From the NCBI GenBank assembly GCA_030867875.1, contig JAOWCC010000655.1, forward strand, positions 4,069,083-4,133,082: 64,000 nucleotides of DNA, given 5' to 3'. Shown here in pieces: positions 11,600-23,012 of this stretch (within the stretch, counting starts at the first letter, position 1; each line of letters starts with the position of its first letter). The translations under genes and the position numbers were made by a program. The notes beneath the pieces were generated by a model. The model did not search any database, was not told the origin of the DNA, and saw only the letters and a list, made by a program, of their open reading frames with translations. Source of the DNA: Actinernus sp. WN-2022. Lineage: Eukaryota; Cnidaria; Anthozoa; Actiniaria; Actinernidae.

Positions 11600-11820
11600 A
11601 AACTTCCCCCATTTCAAAGAACTCGTTTTATGACGTCACCAACTGGGGAATGTCACGTGACACTAAAGGAGACTTCCATCTGATTAAGAAAGTCAAATAT
11701 TAGGTATTTTCATATTTTGGACAACTTACATATAAATATATCGACAGAGAATTGAAGATCTTTAAAATCTCTGCTGGGGGTCTGTTAAGGACGAAAATCC
11801 AGGCCTTAAGTTACTTGAGA
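11600..11820. repeat. dispersed repeat, copy 1 of 2
   Basis: About 220 bp (GACACTAAAGGAGACTTCCA to CCAGGCCTTAAG) recur at about 17330-17541 with few changes. No ORF or inverted ends are obvious. It may be an old transposon fragment. Confidence 0.65.
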
Positions 11821-11822
11821 TG

Positions 11823-12195
11823 TATTGGTAATATCAATGGTAATAGTAATTTTAATTGTATATGTCAGTGGTAAAGTTAATTGTACTTATTGGAATAGTA
11901 AATGTAATGGTAAAGTTAATTGTAATTGTATATGTAGTGGTAAAGTAAATTGTAATTGTATAAGTAATGGTAAAATTAATTACCATTGTAATTGTAGATG
12001 TAATATAATGGTAAAGTTAATTGTATATGTATATGTAGTGGTAAAGTTAATTGTAATTGTATAAGTAATGGTAAAGTTAATTGTAATTGTATAAGTAATG
12101 GTAAAGTTAATATTGTAATTGTATATGTAGTGGTAAAGTTAATTGTAATTGTATATGCAATTGTAGATGTAATGGTAAAGGTGAAGGTAATGGTA
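11823..12195. repeat. degenerate GTAATTGTATATGTAGTGGTAAAGTTAATT-type minisatellite
   Basis: Imperfect tandem units of roughly 35 bp built from GGTAAAGTTAATTGTA. The open frame across it is an effect of the repeat, not a gene. Confidence 0.7.
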
Positions 12196-13330
12196 AATCA
12201 AAACAGCGAACATAAGTACTATTTATAAATTCTCAATTCTTTATTTTTAGCAATTAATTGAATTGCATGCTATGTATCAACATTTGAAAATGTTTATTAT
12301 AAGAAAAGTCATAATAACATTCACGAACATATCAGTAGTAATATGAATATCAGTAGTGTCAGTACCAATAATAATTAATAGTACTATGAATATCATATAT
12401 GCATTAGAGTCAGTAACAATAATAATAATAGTAATTAATAATAAGAATTGTATAGTAGTAGTAATAATAATAATAGCATTATCAATAACAGTAATACTAA
12501 TATTTTTGGCGATTTAAGTAAGTAGATCTGAATATATATGGAAGAATTTAGCTAAACCGTTTAAGCATTGTACTTCATATAAACATACTAATTTTATAGG
12601 CAACGAACACGTAATAAAAATACCTACCTACAAAAGGCTTAAAAATCAACAGAAATAAAATAAAATTACCTGCTCTAAACCTTTTTCTGTAAAATCAACC
12701 TTGCATCTTGTTAACTAGTGATCCTAAATATGATATGTATGGAAAAGAAACAGAACGAGTAGCCGTACTTTAAATCCGGCTCGAATTGGTAAATCCGATA
12801 AAGCACGGACACGAATTATGTATATGGCTTCTCGAACATCTTTATGTATGGATGTGTTTTTCAGTTATTTTGGCGATACGACCAATATCGGACGATAAAA
12901 TCGAAGCAAAAGTTTATTCAATTCAGCATGAATCTGTATCAGATTAACAGATCACTTATCTCACATTTACATTCATGAATTATTAATGCTTTTGATGAAA
13001 TATGTTATAAATCATGTATACTATATATGATGTTTATAAACTCGTCATCCTAATGGTTCTTGTTTCGTTCCTTTAGGACACTGTAACGATGCCATTTACA
13101 AATAAGGATTATGGAATACACGCGTTATCATTGCTGTTACTTTTAAATATCATCATCATCATCGTACAACATTTATATTAATAATAAATACTACTACTTC
13201 TCATCATTCTCGTTATTATTACCATCCAGTAAATGAAACTATTACTTTAATTGAAAGTCGCCATTTCAAATACGATGTTTAATACTATTCGTTTCTTGTT
13301 GATTTATTTAGGATGAGTAACGTTACTGGC
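12196..13330. other. AT-rich intergenic stretch
   Basis: ATA/AAT microsatellite runs occupy about 12350-12490. About 12780-13000 is a diverged inverted relative of 59640-59870 (shared TTATTTTGGCGA-ACGAC and AAAATCGAAGC-AAAGTTTA). No host exon is recognised. Confidence 0.45.
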
Positions 13331-13735
13331 AACGTTCAACTCCCAAAAGACATAATCCTATGAATAACGACAACAATATTCAGATTAGAAAAGAGATTTG
13401 AAACTTGACTGGAGAAACTTTGAGACACATTAGAAATAGGATGGCAATTATTGTAACCGCTGCAATCTACAATATATAGGTGAAACTAAACGACAGATTT
13501 AACGAACACCACCAGACGATAGATAACTCTAACAACAGATCTAAACCCACAACAGTTGCCGAACAATTCCTTAATTCTCCTAATCACACTGCCAACGACA
13601 TGAAACTTATTCCTATCGAAAAAAATATTTTCCAAGAGAGACTCTATACGTAAGGCCAGAGAAGCGTGTTTAATCGCACAGGCGAGAACACTCGAACCCT
13701 ATGGCCTTAAATGGCTTAACATACGGGAAGAGTCA
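13331..13735 (+). pseudogene. Penelope-like element, degenerate GIY-YIG endonuclease fragment
   Basis: With frame changes, the sequence shows CNLQYIGETK, a histidine-containing NEHHQTIDNS, and SKRDSIRKARE with RTLEPYGLK. YIGETK is the YIG half of the GIY-YIG motif. At least one stop or frameshift lies just after YIGETKRQ. It is followed at 14016 by a hammerhead-like motif, as in the fragment at 283-417. Confidence 0.65.
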
Positions 13736-14015
13736 TAGTAGATATCTGTTTTCACCTTCTTAACATTTTTTCACTGTCTATCATATTGTAATCTGTTTTA
13801 TGACAGCTTAGTATCACGTTCAAAAATACACGCCAATGTAAATGTTCTTCATTGTACCTGATTAAATTTTTTTTTTTTTTGCTCTATTTTTTTAATACTA
13901 TAATTATATAATACAGACAGAGAACGGAGATAGACTAAGAGTAATATAATAAATAATAAGAAATGTGTGAGCCTGAGTTAACCGCTGGGTTTTCTAGTTA
14001 GCCCCCAGAAGCTAA

Positions 14016-14055
14016 CTGAAGAAGGCTGGTGTGGCCAGCCGAAATATTGTACCAC
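14016..14055 (+). ncRNA. hammerhead-ribozyme-like motif, probably decayed
   Basis: CTGAAGA (14016-14022), a perfect 6-bp stem GGCTGG/CCAGCC, then GAAA (14041-14044). Stem III would be ATA/TAC, so the base equivalent to U16.1 has become C, and no stem I is evident. It belongs to the degraded Penelope-like element just upstream. Confidence 0.5.
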
Positions 14056-14326
14056 AAAATTCTACGTTGTATCGGTCTTTGCTTCTTTATAGTTAAGAAT
14101 TATTGTTGCATTATACAGCTATTTAAAATGTTGTGTGCATGCTGCATTGTGCACTCAGACACCAGGACCAGCAGAAGCAAAAACAATGGGATGAGAAATA
14201 GTGAATCCCTCATACTATTATTGATCTGAATACTCATACAAAACACGCTGACTTGACTAAACAGATACATCTTAGAATTAATACACTTCTCTCTTGGAAT
14301 GTACAATGTAATATGCACAATACAAC

Positions 14327-14518
14327 AGGTACGAGAGAACAGGCACGAGACAACAGGCACAATACAACAGACACGAGACTACAGGCCCGAGACAACAGGC
14401 ACGAGATAACAGACACGAGACAAACAGGCACGAGCCAACAGGCACGAGACATACAGGCACGAGACAAACAGACACGAGACAACAGGCACGAGACAACAGG
14501 CACGAGACAATAGGCACG
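14327..14518. repeat. minisatellite (ACAGGCACGAGACA)n
   Basis: About 13 imperfect units of 14-15 bp. The unit lacks stops in several frames, which produces open frames on both strands; none is considered a gene. Confidence 0.85.
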
Positions 14519-14524
14519 ACAACC

Positions 14525-15030
14525 AATATTTTGAATGAATGTACATTTTAATTCACATCAGCTTCTTATATCTTAAAGTGCTACTGTGACGAAATTCGAC
14601 CACTTCTTTTCGCTCTTTGTTTGTCTTCCAAAATATTGCCGTGCCGTTGTGTCGTAACATGTTTCCTGTACATGTGGCTTATCTATCAATATAGGATACG
14701 CACTTATAAATTATGTTTATTGAGTGAAATGACTAATAACCTCAACTCTGCGGGGGAGGGAGGGAGGGGTACTTTCCATCGTGGTTTTGACCCTTCCTTT
14801 TTGACTCACGGATAGGGGAGGCGTATCTTGTGAGTTTATGTGGGGATGCATATATTTTGTTAGCACAAGAATATGTCAATATCCCAAGGCCAAAAAGGGC
14901 AAAATCGATATCGAATTCGAAGCTATTCATAATATTCAAAATCTTTGAACTTCAAAATAAAGTTTACTTAGCAGTATTTATTAGTTTTGTTTATCTTTCT
15001 ATTTTTCGATGAGTTTTAAACACGCTAGTC
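14525..15030. other. unassigned sequence
   Basis: No gene or repeat recognised. A G/A-rich tract (GGGGGAGGGAGGGAGGGG) lies at about 14752-14769. Confidence 0.4.
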
Positions 15031-16082
15031 AATCTCGTACCTAGACCCCATTTGTTTCTTACTGCGCATGCTCGACGAAGAAATAGGGCTCTGGAAGAAT
15101 CCGTTTTTGTGTATTCTGATTGGCTGTTCTGAACAATGCAATTTCACCGGAAGTCAAACATAAAGCATTTCTGGAGGGTTGATTTATTTGGACAAAGGCA
15201 TTGGAAATTGGGGCCGGGTTATCTAAACGCTAAAAACCGTTGGATTTCACCTAAATGGATGCCGCTAAATCTTCAGGGATTCTTAGATATTTGCTTGTAT
15301 CCACTCGGGAGTTCATATCACTTCATCGTCAACACACATCACACACTGAGTACATGAATTCTCAGAATTCGAAAATCGAACTCAACTGGATATAGCCGAG
15401 GGATTTACCGTAACAGATAGGTAATACTTTATATTCCCATATTAACAACAATGTTCGTAAGTGCTCTATTCTTAGGCAGAAGTGGCGTTTTCCGATTTCG
15501 TAAACTTGTGAACAGGCGCTGATCGCTTAAATAACTTTAAATATGTAACGAACTCCAGCTTTCAAGGAGCTAAAATACGTGAAAATCTTAAGTAAAAATG
15601 TCTTGCCTTGCTTCTACGGTGTATTCAGTTGCTGTTTGTGTGTTCATCTGGCTCAGGTAAGGCGATTTCAGCGAGTTTTCGATCCCCATGAATCCTCTTG
15701 TGTACTCAGGAATCTGTGATGTCTGATATCCATCGCACGATAAAGAAAAACGAGTCTAATGCATGAAAATAAAGCCTTAAAATCCAAACTAAAAACAGCA
15801 GAAAATGAAAGAGACTCACTAAGGCTTGCCCTGACACTTGCAAGCAAAAGATCACTATCAAGATACCGTGTGAACGTCCAAATACAAACCAAAAACCTAG
15901 GCCTGAGGCGCTGAGCGAGAATCGAACCCGAAGAAACGATTTCTCAGGGTGATATAATGATAAGCATGCACAGAGTCAACGGAAGTCCGTGATTCGCGGA
16001 CTTTCGGAATCGGATTCTTCCACAGCCCTATTTTTTCGTCGAGCATGCGCAGTAAGAAACAAATGAGTCTGTGTACGAGATT
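15031..16082. mobile_element. long-TIR DNA element, about 1.05 kb
   Basis: Terminal inverted repeats of about 75 bp start AATCTCGTAC and include TTTGTTTCTTACTGCGCATG. A GCTAGTC duplication flanks it (15024-15030 and 16084-16090; 7 of 8 with the next base). There is no transposase, so it is non-autonomous, and the TSD size suggests hAT. Confidence 0.7.
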
Positions 16083-16566
16083 GGCTAGTCGTATGTTACA
16101 GCGTTTTCACAAGTTATAGGTTAGTTTTAGAACGCGGTTTCTCGCTTTTCTTGGGTTGCAATAATTCCTAAGGGAATGAAAATCATAAACGCGTAGCAGC
16201 CATGGTCAGCAGCCCTTCACCTCTCAAAACCTTGCATTTTATTGGACCCCACTTGGACTGCACTGACAAAGAATTGCATTGTTTTAGGGTTAGGCATTGT
16301 TTGGATAGCCAGTACTATTCCACGTTCCGAGGAGGTGAAGGCCGCCCCGCCATGGTGATATAACAAAAGTAGCTAATGAGGCATCTTTTGTTTCGCCACT
16401 GGTGCAACCCACCACTTGGCGGGTAAAATAATCTAAAAATAGCCCAAAGGCTTGTGAAAATGCCGTGATACCTATATATATAGGAGATATGCACGCTCCG
16501 GGTTATGGGTTTCTGACACAGTATGGGCTCTCAGTATTTGGTTACTTGTCTTTGACGAACATTTAA

Positions 16567-16965
16567 TACAGTATTTTCTCGATTAAGCGCCCTGGGCGCT
16601 TAATTCAAATTTCATGTTCAAGGGGGCGCTTGATCGAGGGTGGGCGCTTATTCGAGGGTGGCGTTTAATATATATACCGACGGTATGTGAATTGTCTCGG
16701 AATTCTTTTCCCTTTTAATTTTGAAATTCGGTACTAATAAAATCGAAGTCATTAGCTGCATTTTAAAAAGAACAAGAACGTTCTTCACAGTCTGTATTGC
16801 TATACTGAGTGGTTGATTTTAATACAAAAGCGAAGTACCGTAATGCATCGCCATCTTGTGTTAGTATGTATATTCTTTTGGGAAGCGGGGTGGGTGCTTA
16901 ATTCAAATTTTATGTTGAAGGGGGCGCTTAAGTGAGAGTGGGCGCTTAATTGAGGGAATACGGTA
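16567..16965. mobile_element. MITE with TA ends
   Basis: Left TACAGTATTTTCTCGATTAA and right, inverted, TACCGTATTCCCTCAATTAA. The interior repeats the GGCGCTTAATT motif several times. TA ends would fit a Tc1/mariner-type element. Confidence 0.65.
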
Positions 16966-16996
16966 TGCGAGGTCCGAGTGCAACAAGCAACGGTTG

Positions 16997-17190
16997 AAAT
17001 AAAACAAATCGCATACATTTTCCCATTGTGCGTACTTGTATTGATCATATATAAATGACGTGTTCAAAACCCAAGTGGAACAACGAGCGCAGCGAGTTGT
17101 TTCACTGCAAAGTTTTGGACATTTTATGGCGGCATTTCTATGATCAATACGAGTATGGACAATGGACAAATGTATGCGATTTGTTTTTTT
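16997..17190. mobile_element. small foldback element
   Basis: AAACAAATCGCATACATTTT through TTGATCA is repeated inverted at the other end (TGATCAATACGAG... to GCGATTTGTTT). The arms are imperfect, about 45 bp. Confidence 0.5.
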
Positions 17191-17329
17191 ACAACGACGA
17201 AGCACTTAGCTTCAAATGAGTGCGTAATAACCTGCTTTCGAGTCGAAAAAGGCAATTGAAAGTCAAAACGTAAACACTTCTAATTACAGACGCCGAGAGT
17301 TATCTTTCTTTGACAAATTTCCTTGTGTA

Positions 17330-17545
17330 CTGACTTTCCCCATTAAAAAAACGTTTTATGACCTCATCGACTGAGAAATGTTACGTGACACTAAAGGAGA
17401 CTTCCATCTGATTAAAAATGTCAAATATTAGGTATTTTCATAGTTTGGACAACTTACATGTAAATATATCGACATAGAATTATTGAATATCTTTAAAATA
17501 TCTGCTGGGGGTCTGTTAAGGACAAAAATCCAGGCCTTGAAGTGC
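17330..17545. repeat. dispersed repeat, copy 2 of 2
   Basis: Partner of 11600-11820. Its 3' end (CCAGGCCTTGAAGT) is interrupted by the MITE at 17548-18085 and seems to resume as TTACTTGAG on the far side, which matches the uninterrupted copy. Confidence 0.65.
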
Positions 17546-17547
17546 CA

Positions 17548-18085
17548 ATGAAATGAAAAAATGGATCCCGTTTATTTTATTAAATTCTAGGTTTCTCTTA
17601 GTCATTTTGTGCAACAACAAATCCATATGGAGAGCGCGAACATATTTTTTTTCCGTATCGAAGTCAGTCATAATTTGCTAAAATCAGGCGACAATTTTGA
17701 TGCCGTTAAAGATATGGTAATCACATGCGTGACGTCACTAGGTCTGCGCATTTATATTTGTCCCCATAAATACTACAAAATAAGTGCATTTTTGGCCAGT
17801 TTTCAATTTAAATGTGTAATAATTTGAGAAACCTTGAAGATGGCCATAATTTTCTAATAGAAACCTTGCAGTCGGCTTTGTGAATATAAATGTGCAGACC
17901 TAGTGACGTCACGCATGTAATTTCCATGCTTTAAACGGTATAAAATTGGAAATTATGCCTGACTTCGATACGAAAAAAAAATATGTTCGCGCTCTCCTAT
18001 ATAGATTTTTAATTGCACAAAATGACTAAGAGAAACCAAGAATTTAATAAAATAAAATAAAAACGGGTTCGACTTTTCATTTCAT
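17548..18085. mobile_element. long-TIR MITE inserted in the dispersed repeat
   Basis: Arms of about 200 bp: ATGAAATGAAAAAATGGATC at the left and its reverse complement at the right. Both arms contain CATGCGTGACGTCACTAGGT. The frame at 17609-17827 is an effect of the arm. Confidence 0.7.
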
Positions 18086-18164
18086 GTTACTTGAGTTTGA
18101 TTACGAAATACAACAGCTGCACATGACGCATTGGCCTACATTTTCACCGTCATCTTCAAAACCG

Positions 18165-18535
18165 ACGCCTCCATGGTTAGCTCAGTTGGTAGAACTCAGC
18201 TCAGTTGGTCTAGAGTGCGGGAGGTCTTGGGCAGGGACGTTCATAAGCTATTGGACTTGTCTCCGTTCTACTTCTAATCAGTATTTGAAGGGGACGTGAA
18301 AGAACCTGTTGTACTACTCGAAAAAGAGCGCTAGAAGGAGATTGTCACCCGGTACAGCAGCCTGGCTATTGCACTAACCATACACTCAACATTGTAACTG
18401 CGTGGTAGCTATTAGCGCCGTTAGCAGTCCGAAAAAAAACACTGACGGGATATGTCAGTAATATGTAAAGCGCCACGAGACTGTGGTGATATGGCGCTAT
18501 ATAAATGGCCATTATTATTATTTGTTATTATTAAA
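18165..18535 (+). mobile_element. tRNA-derived SINE (family 1)
   Basis: TTAGCTCAGTTGGTAGAAC resembles an A box and is partly duplicated (TCAGCTCAGTTGGT). The body ends GCGCCACGAGACTGTGGTGA then TATGGCGCTATATAAATGGC and an ATT-repeat tail. An inverted copy lies at 46028-46250. Confidence 0.75.
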
Positions 18536-18830
18536 TACAAGTGAAACCATATACGTTTTACTTTTCACAGAAAACGCGAACGTCAAAAAGTTAATAACTC
18601 CGTCTTTCGTTCGGCGTGAAGATAACTCTATGCTTTATATATGTTTTCGAAAATTTGGATGTGAAAAGTAATTAAAGGGGAATTAAGGAAATAGTAAACA
18701 CCAAATTTCTCGAAAACACTTTTCTACGTCGTCACTGCTGTCGCCGTCCTGGGTTCTTAAACTTAAAGTAGAACCGCCTACAGCTGGAATTAAGTTTATA
18801 TACTAATTTAAGACCGAGACCAGGAGCCCA

Positions 18831-19217
18831 TTACCAGGAGCGTCCATCTTCCCCACTGTGTCTGTACTCCAGCACAGAGGTAGATGAGGCTATTTTTGGC
18901 ATTGCGTTTCGCGCGAAAAAGAACAAAGGTAGGCTATTCTTAGCCAATCAGATAGCTAACGTCACTTCTTATTATTATTCATTATCATTCTTCTCACTTT
19001 CAACGCGGGAATTCGAATTGCTGGTTTTCACTCAATCCCCAGAGATTCAAATGTTGGTGCCCCAACAAAAGAAGCTAACGAGGAATCTATTGTTTAAGGG
19101 CACCAACATGGCGGCAACCTCTTTTCGCGGGAATTTCGAATCTAAAAATAGCCTCATCTACTCCTGTGCTGGGGACCCAACCCATAACAGAGGAACGCTC
19201 CTGGTAATGGGCTCCTG
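18831..19217. mobile_element. hAT-like MITE
   Basis: Perfect or near-perfect TIR CAGGAGCCCATTACCAGGAG at both ends, flanked by CCGAGAC on each side (18824-18830, 19218-19224). A related single end occurs at about 25930. Part of the interior (19030-19120) resembles the MITE family at 46682-46912. Confidence 0.75.
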
Positions 19218-19490
19218 CCGAGACACATGTATCTAGCCATCTGGGAGACGTTTGTGTTTAGAGAGTTTGTCCTCAGCAACTTCGAAAAACCACTTCATTC
19301 CAAGTTATATTTACAAAGACACCTAAGCGTGAAAACTTAAGCGCTTGAGTTTTTATTTGATAATTGTTTTTCTATTTTCGAGAAATTTATTTTCTTGTTG
19401 ACTCACGGATCGATGCAAAGCTCGAGTAATACAGTACCGTTCGAAATCTGTCTTCTGATTGCACCATTATACTGTAGCTCTATAGACCCT

Positions 19491-20015
19491 TTGCACGTTA
19501 CGTCATAGCCGCCATATTGGTGTACAGTTAACAATAGATTCTTCGTTAGCTTCTTTAGACCGCCTCCCGGATAGCTCAGTTGTTAGAGCGCTGGTCTGTT
19601 GTGCGGGAGATCGTGGGTTCAAACCCCGGTCGGACCAACACTCAGGGTCTTAAAAATAACTGAGGAGAAGGTGCTGCCTTTGCTCTAACATCTGCAAATG
19701 GTTAGACCTTCGCCGTGGCCACGTAAATGGCGGTCCCGTCTCCAAATATTGGAGACGTAAAAGAACCACTGTGGACGCAATAAACCCTGGCCGTGACCAC
19801 CCACAGTGCCAGCAAGAGGTCGGCTTGCTGGATTAGTGCCGGGCTACTGGTGAATGAGACCTCTAACATGTATAACAGCCAGTAGTCCAATGGAACTAAT
19901 AGCGAGCGCTGGAACAACACTGAAGACTGAAGACTGAAGACTGAAGACTGTACACCAACATGGCCGCCATGCCCTTTGTCATTTGAATCTCTGGGGATTG
20001 AGTGCAAACCATCTA
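19491..20015. mobile_element. MITE split by a SINE
   Basis: Left part TAGACCCTTTGCACGTTACG to TTAGCTTCTTT, right part GTACACCAACATGGCCGCCA to GTGCAAACCATCTA. The uninterrupted form occurs at about 46768-46912, so 19560-19949 is extra DNA. Confidence 0.7.
19560..19949 (+). mobile_element. tRNA-derived SINE (family 2)
   Basis: A box GATAGCTCAGTTGTTAGAGC and B box GGGTTCAAACCCC are well kept, about 35 bp apart. The acceptor ends do not pair, the body is about 390 bp, and the tail is (TGAAGAC)n. It lies inside a MITE. Confidence 0.8.
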
Positions 20016-20287
20016 TTGTGTTTGTACTGCACGTTCTAAAGGTTAAGGTGTTTTGTATTGTTGGTTAAGCCAATGATGTGGCTCGTTTCGAGCGGTACAG
20101 GCCGGCTTACGCAAAGACCCGAATCTCACGAAACGATATATGTATTATACAAAGCGTTTGTTTCTCTTATTTAATGTCCTTCTATATATCTATACACCTT
20201 TGTTGTTTCTAATTCTTTTATTTTAGATATTCCTTTGTCCTCGATTTCGTCATTGTCTTTGCAAGGCTATATATGGTGACATTTACA

Positions 20288-20455
20288 ATTTTGTTGCTCC
20301 ATTTCAGACCACGTGACAGTTCTCCAGAGTATTCAGTGCTTTGTTTTCCAATTATAGAAATTGGTACATTTCCTCTTGGGATACAGAAAAACAAAAATAC
20401 TTTACTCAAGGGAAAGTCACGTAGTCTGAAATGGGCAACAAACAGGCAAGCTGAA
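20288..20455 (-). repeat. dispersed repeat, inverted partner of 21481-21655
   Basis: The reverse complement reads TTTCCCTTGAGTAAAGTATT and GAGGAAATGTACCAATT, closely matching 21481-21655. No ORF is recognised and the nature is unknown. Confidence 0.6.
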
Positions 20456-21130
20456 AGGGTCTATTATCCGTTCGCGTGTGTTGCAGTGTAGCAATTTCAA
20501 AATCCTATTTTGAATAGTGATAAACACACACTGAGGCAAATGAACTCAATTAAGACATAATCTCAAAAATATTTTATGTTGGATGTCGCCGTGTGCTTTT
20601 CTTTCAGGTTCCGTTAAAGTAAACATTTGGTATCCACGAAAAATCATATCAATACAAAATAAACAGGTTTTAGTGACTTGGTAATGAAAATGACCTTTGC
20701 TTCAATTTTATCAATATCTTGTCCTTGTGAAAAGATATAAACTACCTATTAGGAACAACGAAGACGGTAGCCATCACAAGTTTAATTAACATGTCGCTAG
20801 GTTTGTTGCTTGTCATGTTTACATTCCATAATTAACTTGACAGTCGTGTTAAACACATGTTTACTCACTATGTCTTCTCACTATATTTAATATCTAATGC
20901 TACCCGTCAATACTTTTCAAAATCTTGTTTTATCGCTTTTTTAACAAAAACATAATTGATTGGAAAACCACAATAACTCAAGAAAACACACTTATTTACA
21001 AAAATGCCCGCTGATTGATGAACACTGAGACACTATAAACTACCTGAATCAAAATGTGAATTGATTATAAACGTTTAAAAAGAAATCAAAATCAACACAT
21101 ATATATATTAGATCTCCAGGATCTTGGATT
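20456..21130. other. unassigned AT-rich stretch
   Basis: I see no gene, RNA or clear repeat here. Confidence 0.4.
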
Positions 21131-21134
21131 TAAC

Positions 21135-21417
21135 CATAGTTAATAGAGTGGAATGGTTAGGAAACCCGGCAAACTTCAAAAGGGCTAACAAAGGCGCTGC
21201 GATTTAGGTTGGAAGGGGGTAAGACAAAAGATTGTGCACGATCATAGTTCATTAGCGTTCCCTGAACGACTGAACTCACACGTTTCTATTGGCTGATTGA
21301 TTAACATGTTGGAATTTCTATTGTGTTTTGTGCACGGTAGTGGTCGAAAAAAGCTAACAAAGACCTATTACAAAGAAGGTCCCTGAGCTTCCTAACCATT
21401 CCACTCTATTAACTGTG
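21135..21417. mobile_element. MITE, family with 23685-23966, copy 1
   Basis: TIR CATAGTTAATAGAGTGGAAT at the left and its reverse complement, with CACAGTTAATAG, at the right. The interior is about 95% alike by eye with the second copy. Confidence 0.75.
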
Positions 21418-21480
21418 ATTTACCGGTCAATAGACCTAGTCAGCATGCCTGTTTGTTAATTACGTATACAATAGACCTAG

Positions 21481-21655
21481 TCAGCTTGCCTGTTTGTTGC
21501 CCCATTTCAGACCAGCTGACATTTCCCTTGAGTAATGTTTTCTTTTTCTCTGTATTCCAAGAGGAAATGTATCAATTTATATAAATGGCAAACAAAGCAC
21601 TGAATCCTCTTGAGAGCTGTCACCTGGTCTGAAATGGGACAACAAAGAGGCAATA
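21481..21655 (+). repeat. dispersed repeat, partner of 20288-20455
   Basis: CAGCTTGCCTGTTTGTTGCC to CCTGGTCTGAAATGGGACAA. The short phrase AATAGACCTAGTCAGC also occurs twice just before it (21430, 21470). Confidence 0.6.
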
Positions 21656-21726
21656 CGAAATGTTCCATTAAACAGGCCAGTAAGACCCGATTCAAACGTC
21701 GAACATTTCATGCGCTGAACGCACAC

Positions 21727-23012
21727 CACCGAGTCGAAAAAGATGGCGAATTGTATGTTTACCCACCAACCTTTGCGCGCGAAAATGTTTAATACGTTAT
21801 AAAATCGCTATAGAGAGGTTTTAATCTTAAAAACAAGCCAGTACAAGTGATGTTGCCAATACACTGTCACTTAAAAGAATAGAGGATTTCTACGTGTTAT
21901 CCTAATAACAAGCCAGTACAAGTGATGTTGCCAATACACTGTCACTTAAAAGAATAAAGGATTTCTACGTGTTATCCTAATAACAAGCCACTACAAGTGA
22001 TGTTGCCAATACACTGTCAATTAAAAGAACAGAGGATTTCTACGTGTTATCCTAATAACAAGCCAGTACAAGTGATGTTGCCAATACACTGTCACTTAAA
22101 AGAATAGAGGATTTCTACGTGTTATCCTAATAACAAGCCAGTACAAGTGATGTTGCCAATACACTGTCACTTAAAAGAATAGAGGATTTCTACGTGTTAT
22201 CCTAATAACAAGCCAGTACAAGTGATGTTGCCAATACACTGTCACTTAAAAGAATAGAGGATTTCTACGTGTTATCCTAATAACAAGCCAGTACAAGTGA
22301 TGTTGCCAATACACTGTCACTTAAAAGAATAGAGGATTTCTACGTGTTATCCTAATAACAAGCCAGTACAAGTGATGTTGCCAATACACTGTCACTTAAA
22401 AGAATAGAGGATTACTACGTGTTATCCTAATAACAAGCCAGTACAAGTGATGTTGCCAATACACTGTCACTTAAAAGAATAGAGGATTTCTACGTGTTAT
22501 CCTAATAACAAGCCAGTACAAGTGATGTTGCCAATACACTGTCACTTAAAAGAATAGAGGATTTCTACGTGTTATCCTAATAACAAGCCAGTACAAGTGA
22601 TGTTGCCAATACACTGTCACTTAAAAGAATAGAGGATTTCTACGTGTTATCCTAATAACAAGCCAGTACAAGTGATGTTGCCAATACACTGTCACTTAAA
22701 AGAATAGAGGATTACTACGTGTTATCCTAATAACAAGCCAGTACAAGTGATGTTGCCAATACACTGTCACTTAAAAGAATAGAGGATTTCTACGTGTTAT
22801 CCTAATAACAAGCCAGTACAAGTGATGTTGCCAATACACTGTCACTTAAAAGAATAGAGGATTTCTACGTGTTATCCTAATAACAAGCCAGTACAAGTGA
22901 TGTTGCCAATACACTGTCACTTAAAAGAATAGAGGATTACTACGTGTTATTTTACTGTGCTAGGTTCGCAAGGGATTATGGATGGGCGGCCGCCATCTTT
23001 TTCGATACGGTG
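21727..23012. mobile_element. MITE carrying an internal 75-bp minisatellite
   Basis: TIRs CACCGAGTCGAAAAAGATGG and, inverted, CACCGTATCGAAAAAGATGG. The flanking parts of the interior match the single-unit relative at 32186-32413 (TTCGCAAGGGATTATGG, TATAAAATCGCTATAGAG). About 1.1 kb of the interior is tandem repeat. Confidence 0.75.
21832..22949. repeat. 75-bp tandem repeat, about 15 copies
   Basis: The unit starts AACAAGCCAGTACAAGTGAT and ends TACGTGTTATCCTAAT, period 75. Copies are nearly identical, and single changes such as GGATTTC to GGATTAC recur every few units, which suggests block amplification. The last unit leads directly into the right flank of the host MITE. Confidence 0.95.

Noticed and set aside
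11825..12064. 79-codon frame with regular valine, cysteine and asparagine
   Set aside because: It is the translation of a degenerate minisatellite.
14253..14526. Overlapping frames on both strands rich in cysteine or arginine
   Set aside because: They are produced by a stop-free 14-15-bp minisatellite.
19566..19640. tRNA gene candidate
   Set aside because: A and B boxes are good, but the acceptor stem does not pair and a 300-bp SINE body with a repeat tail follows.
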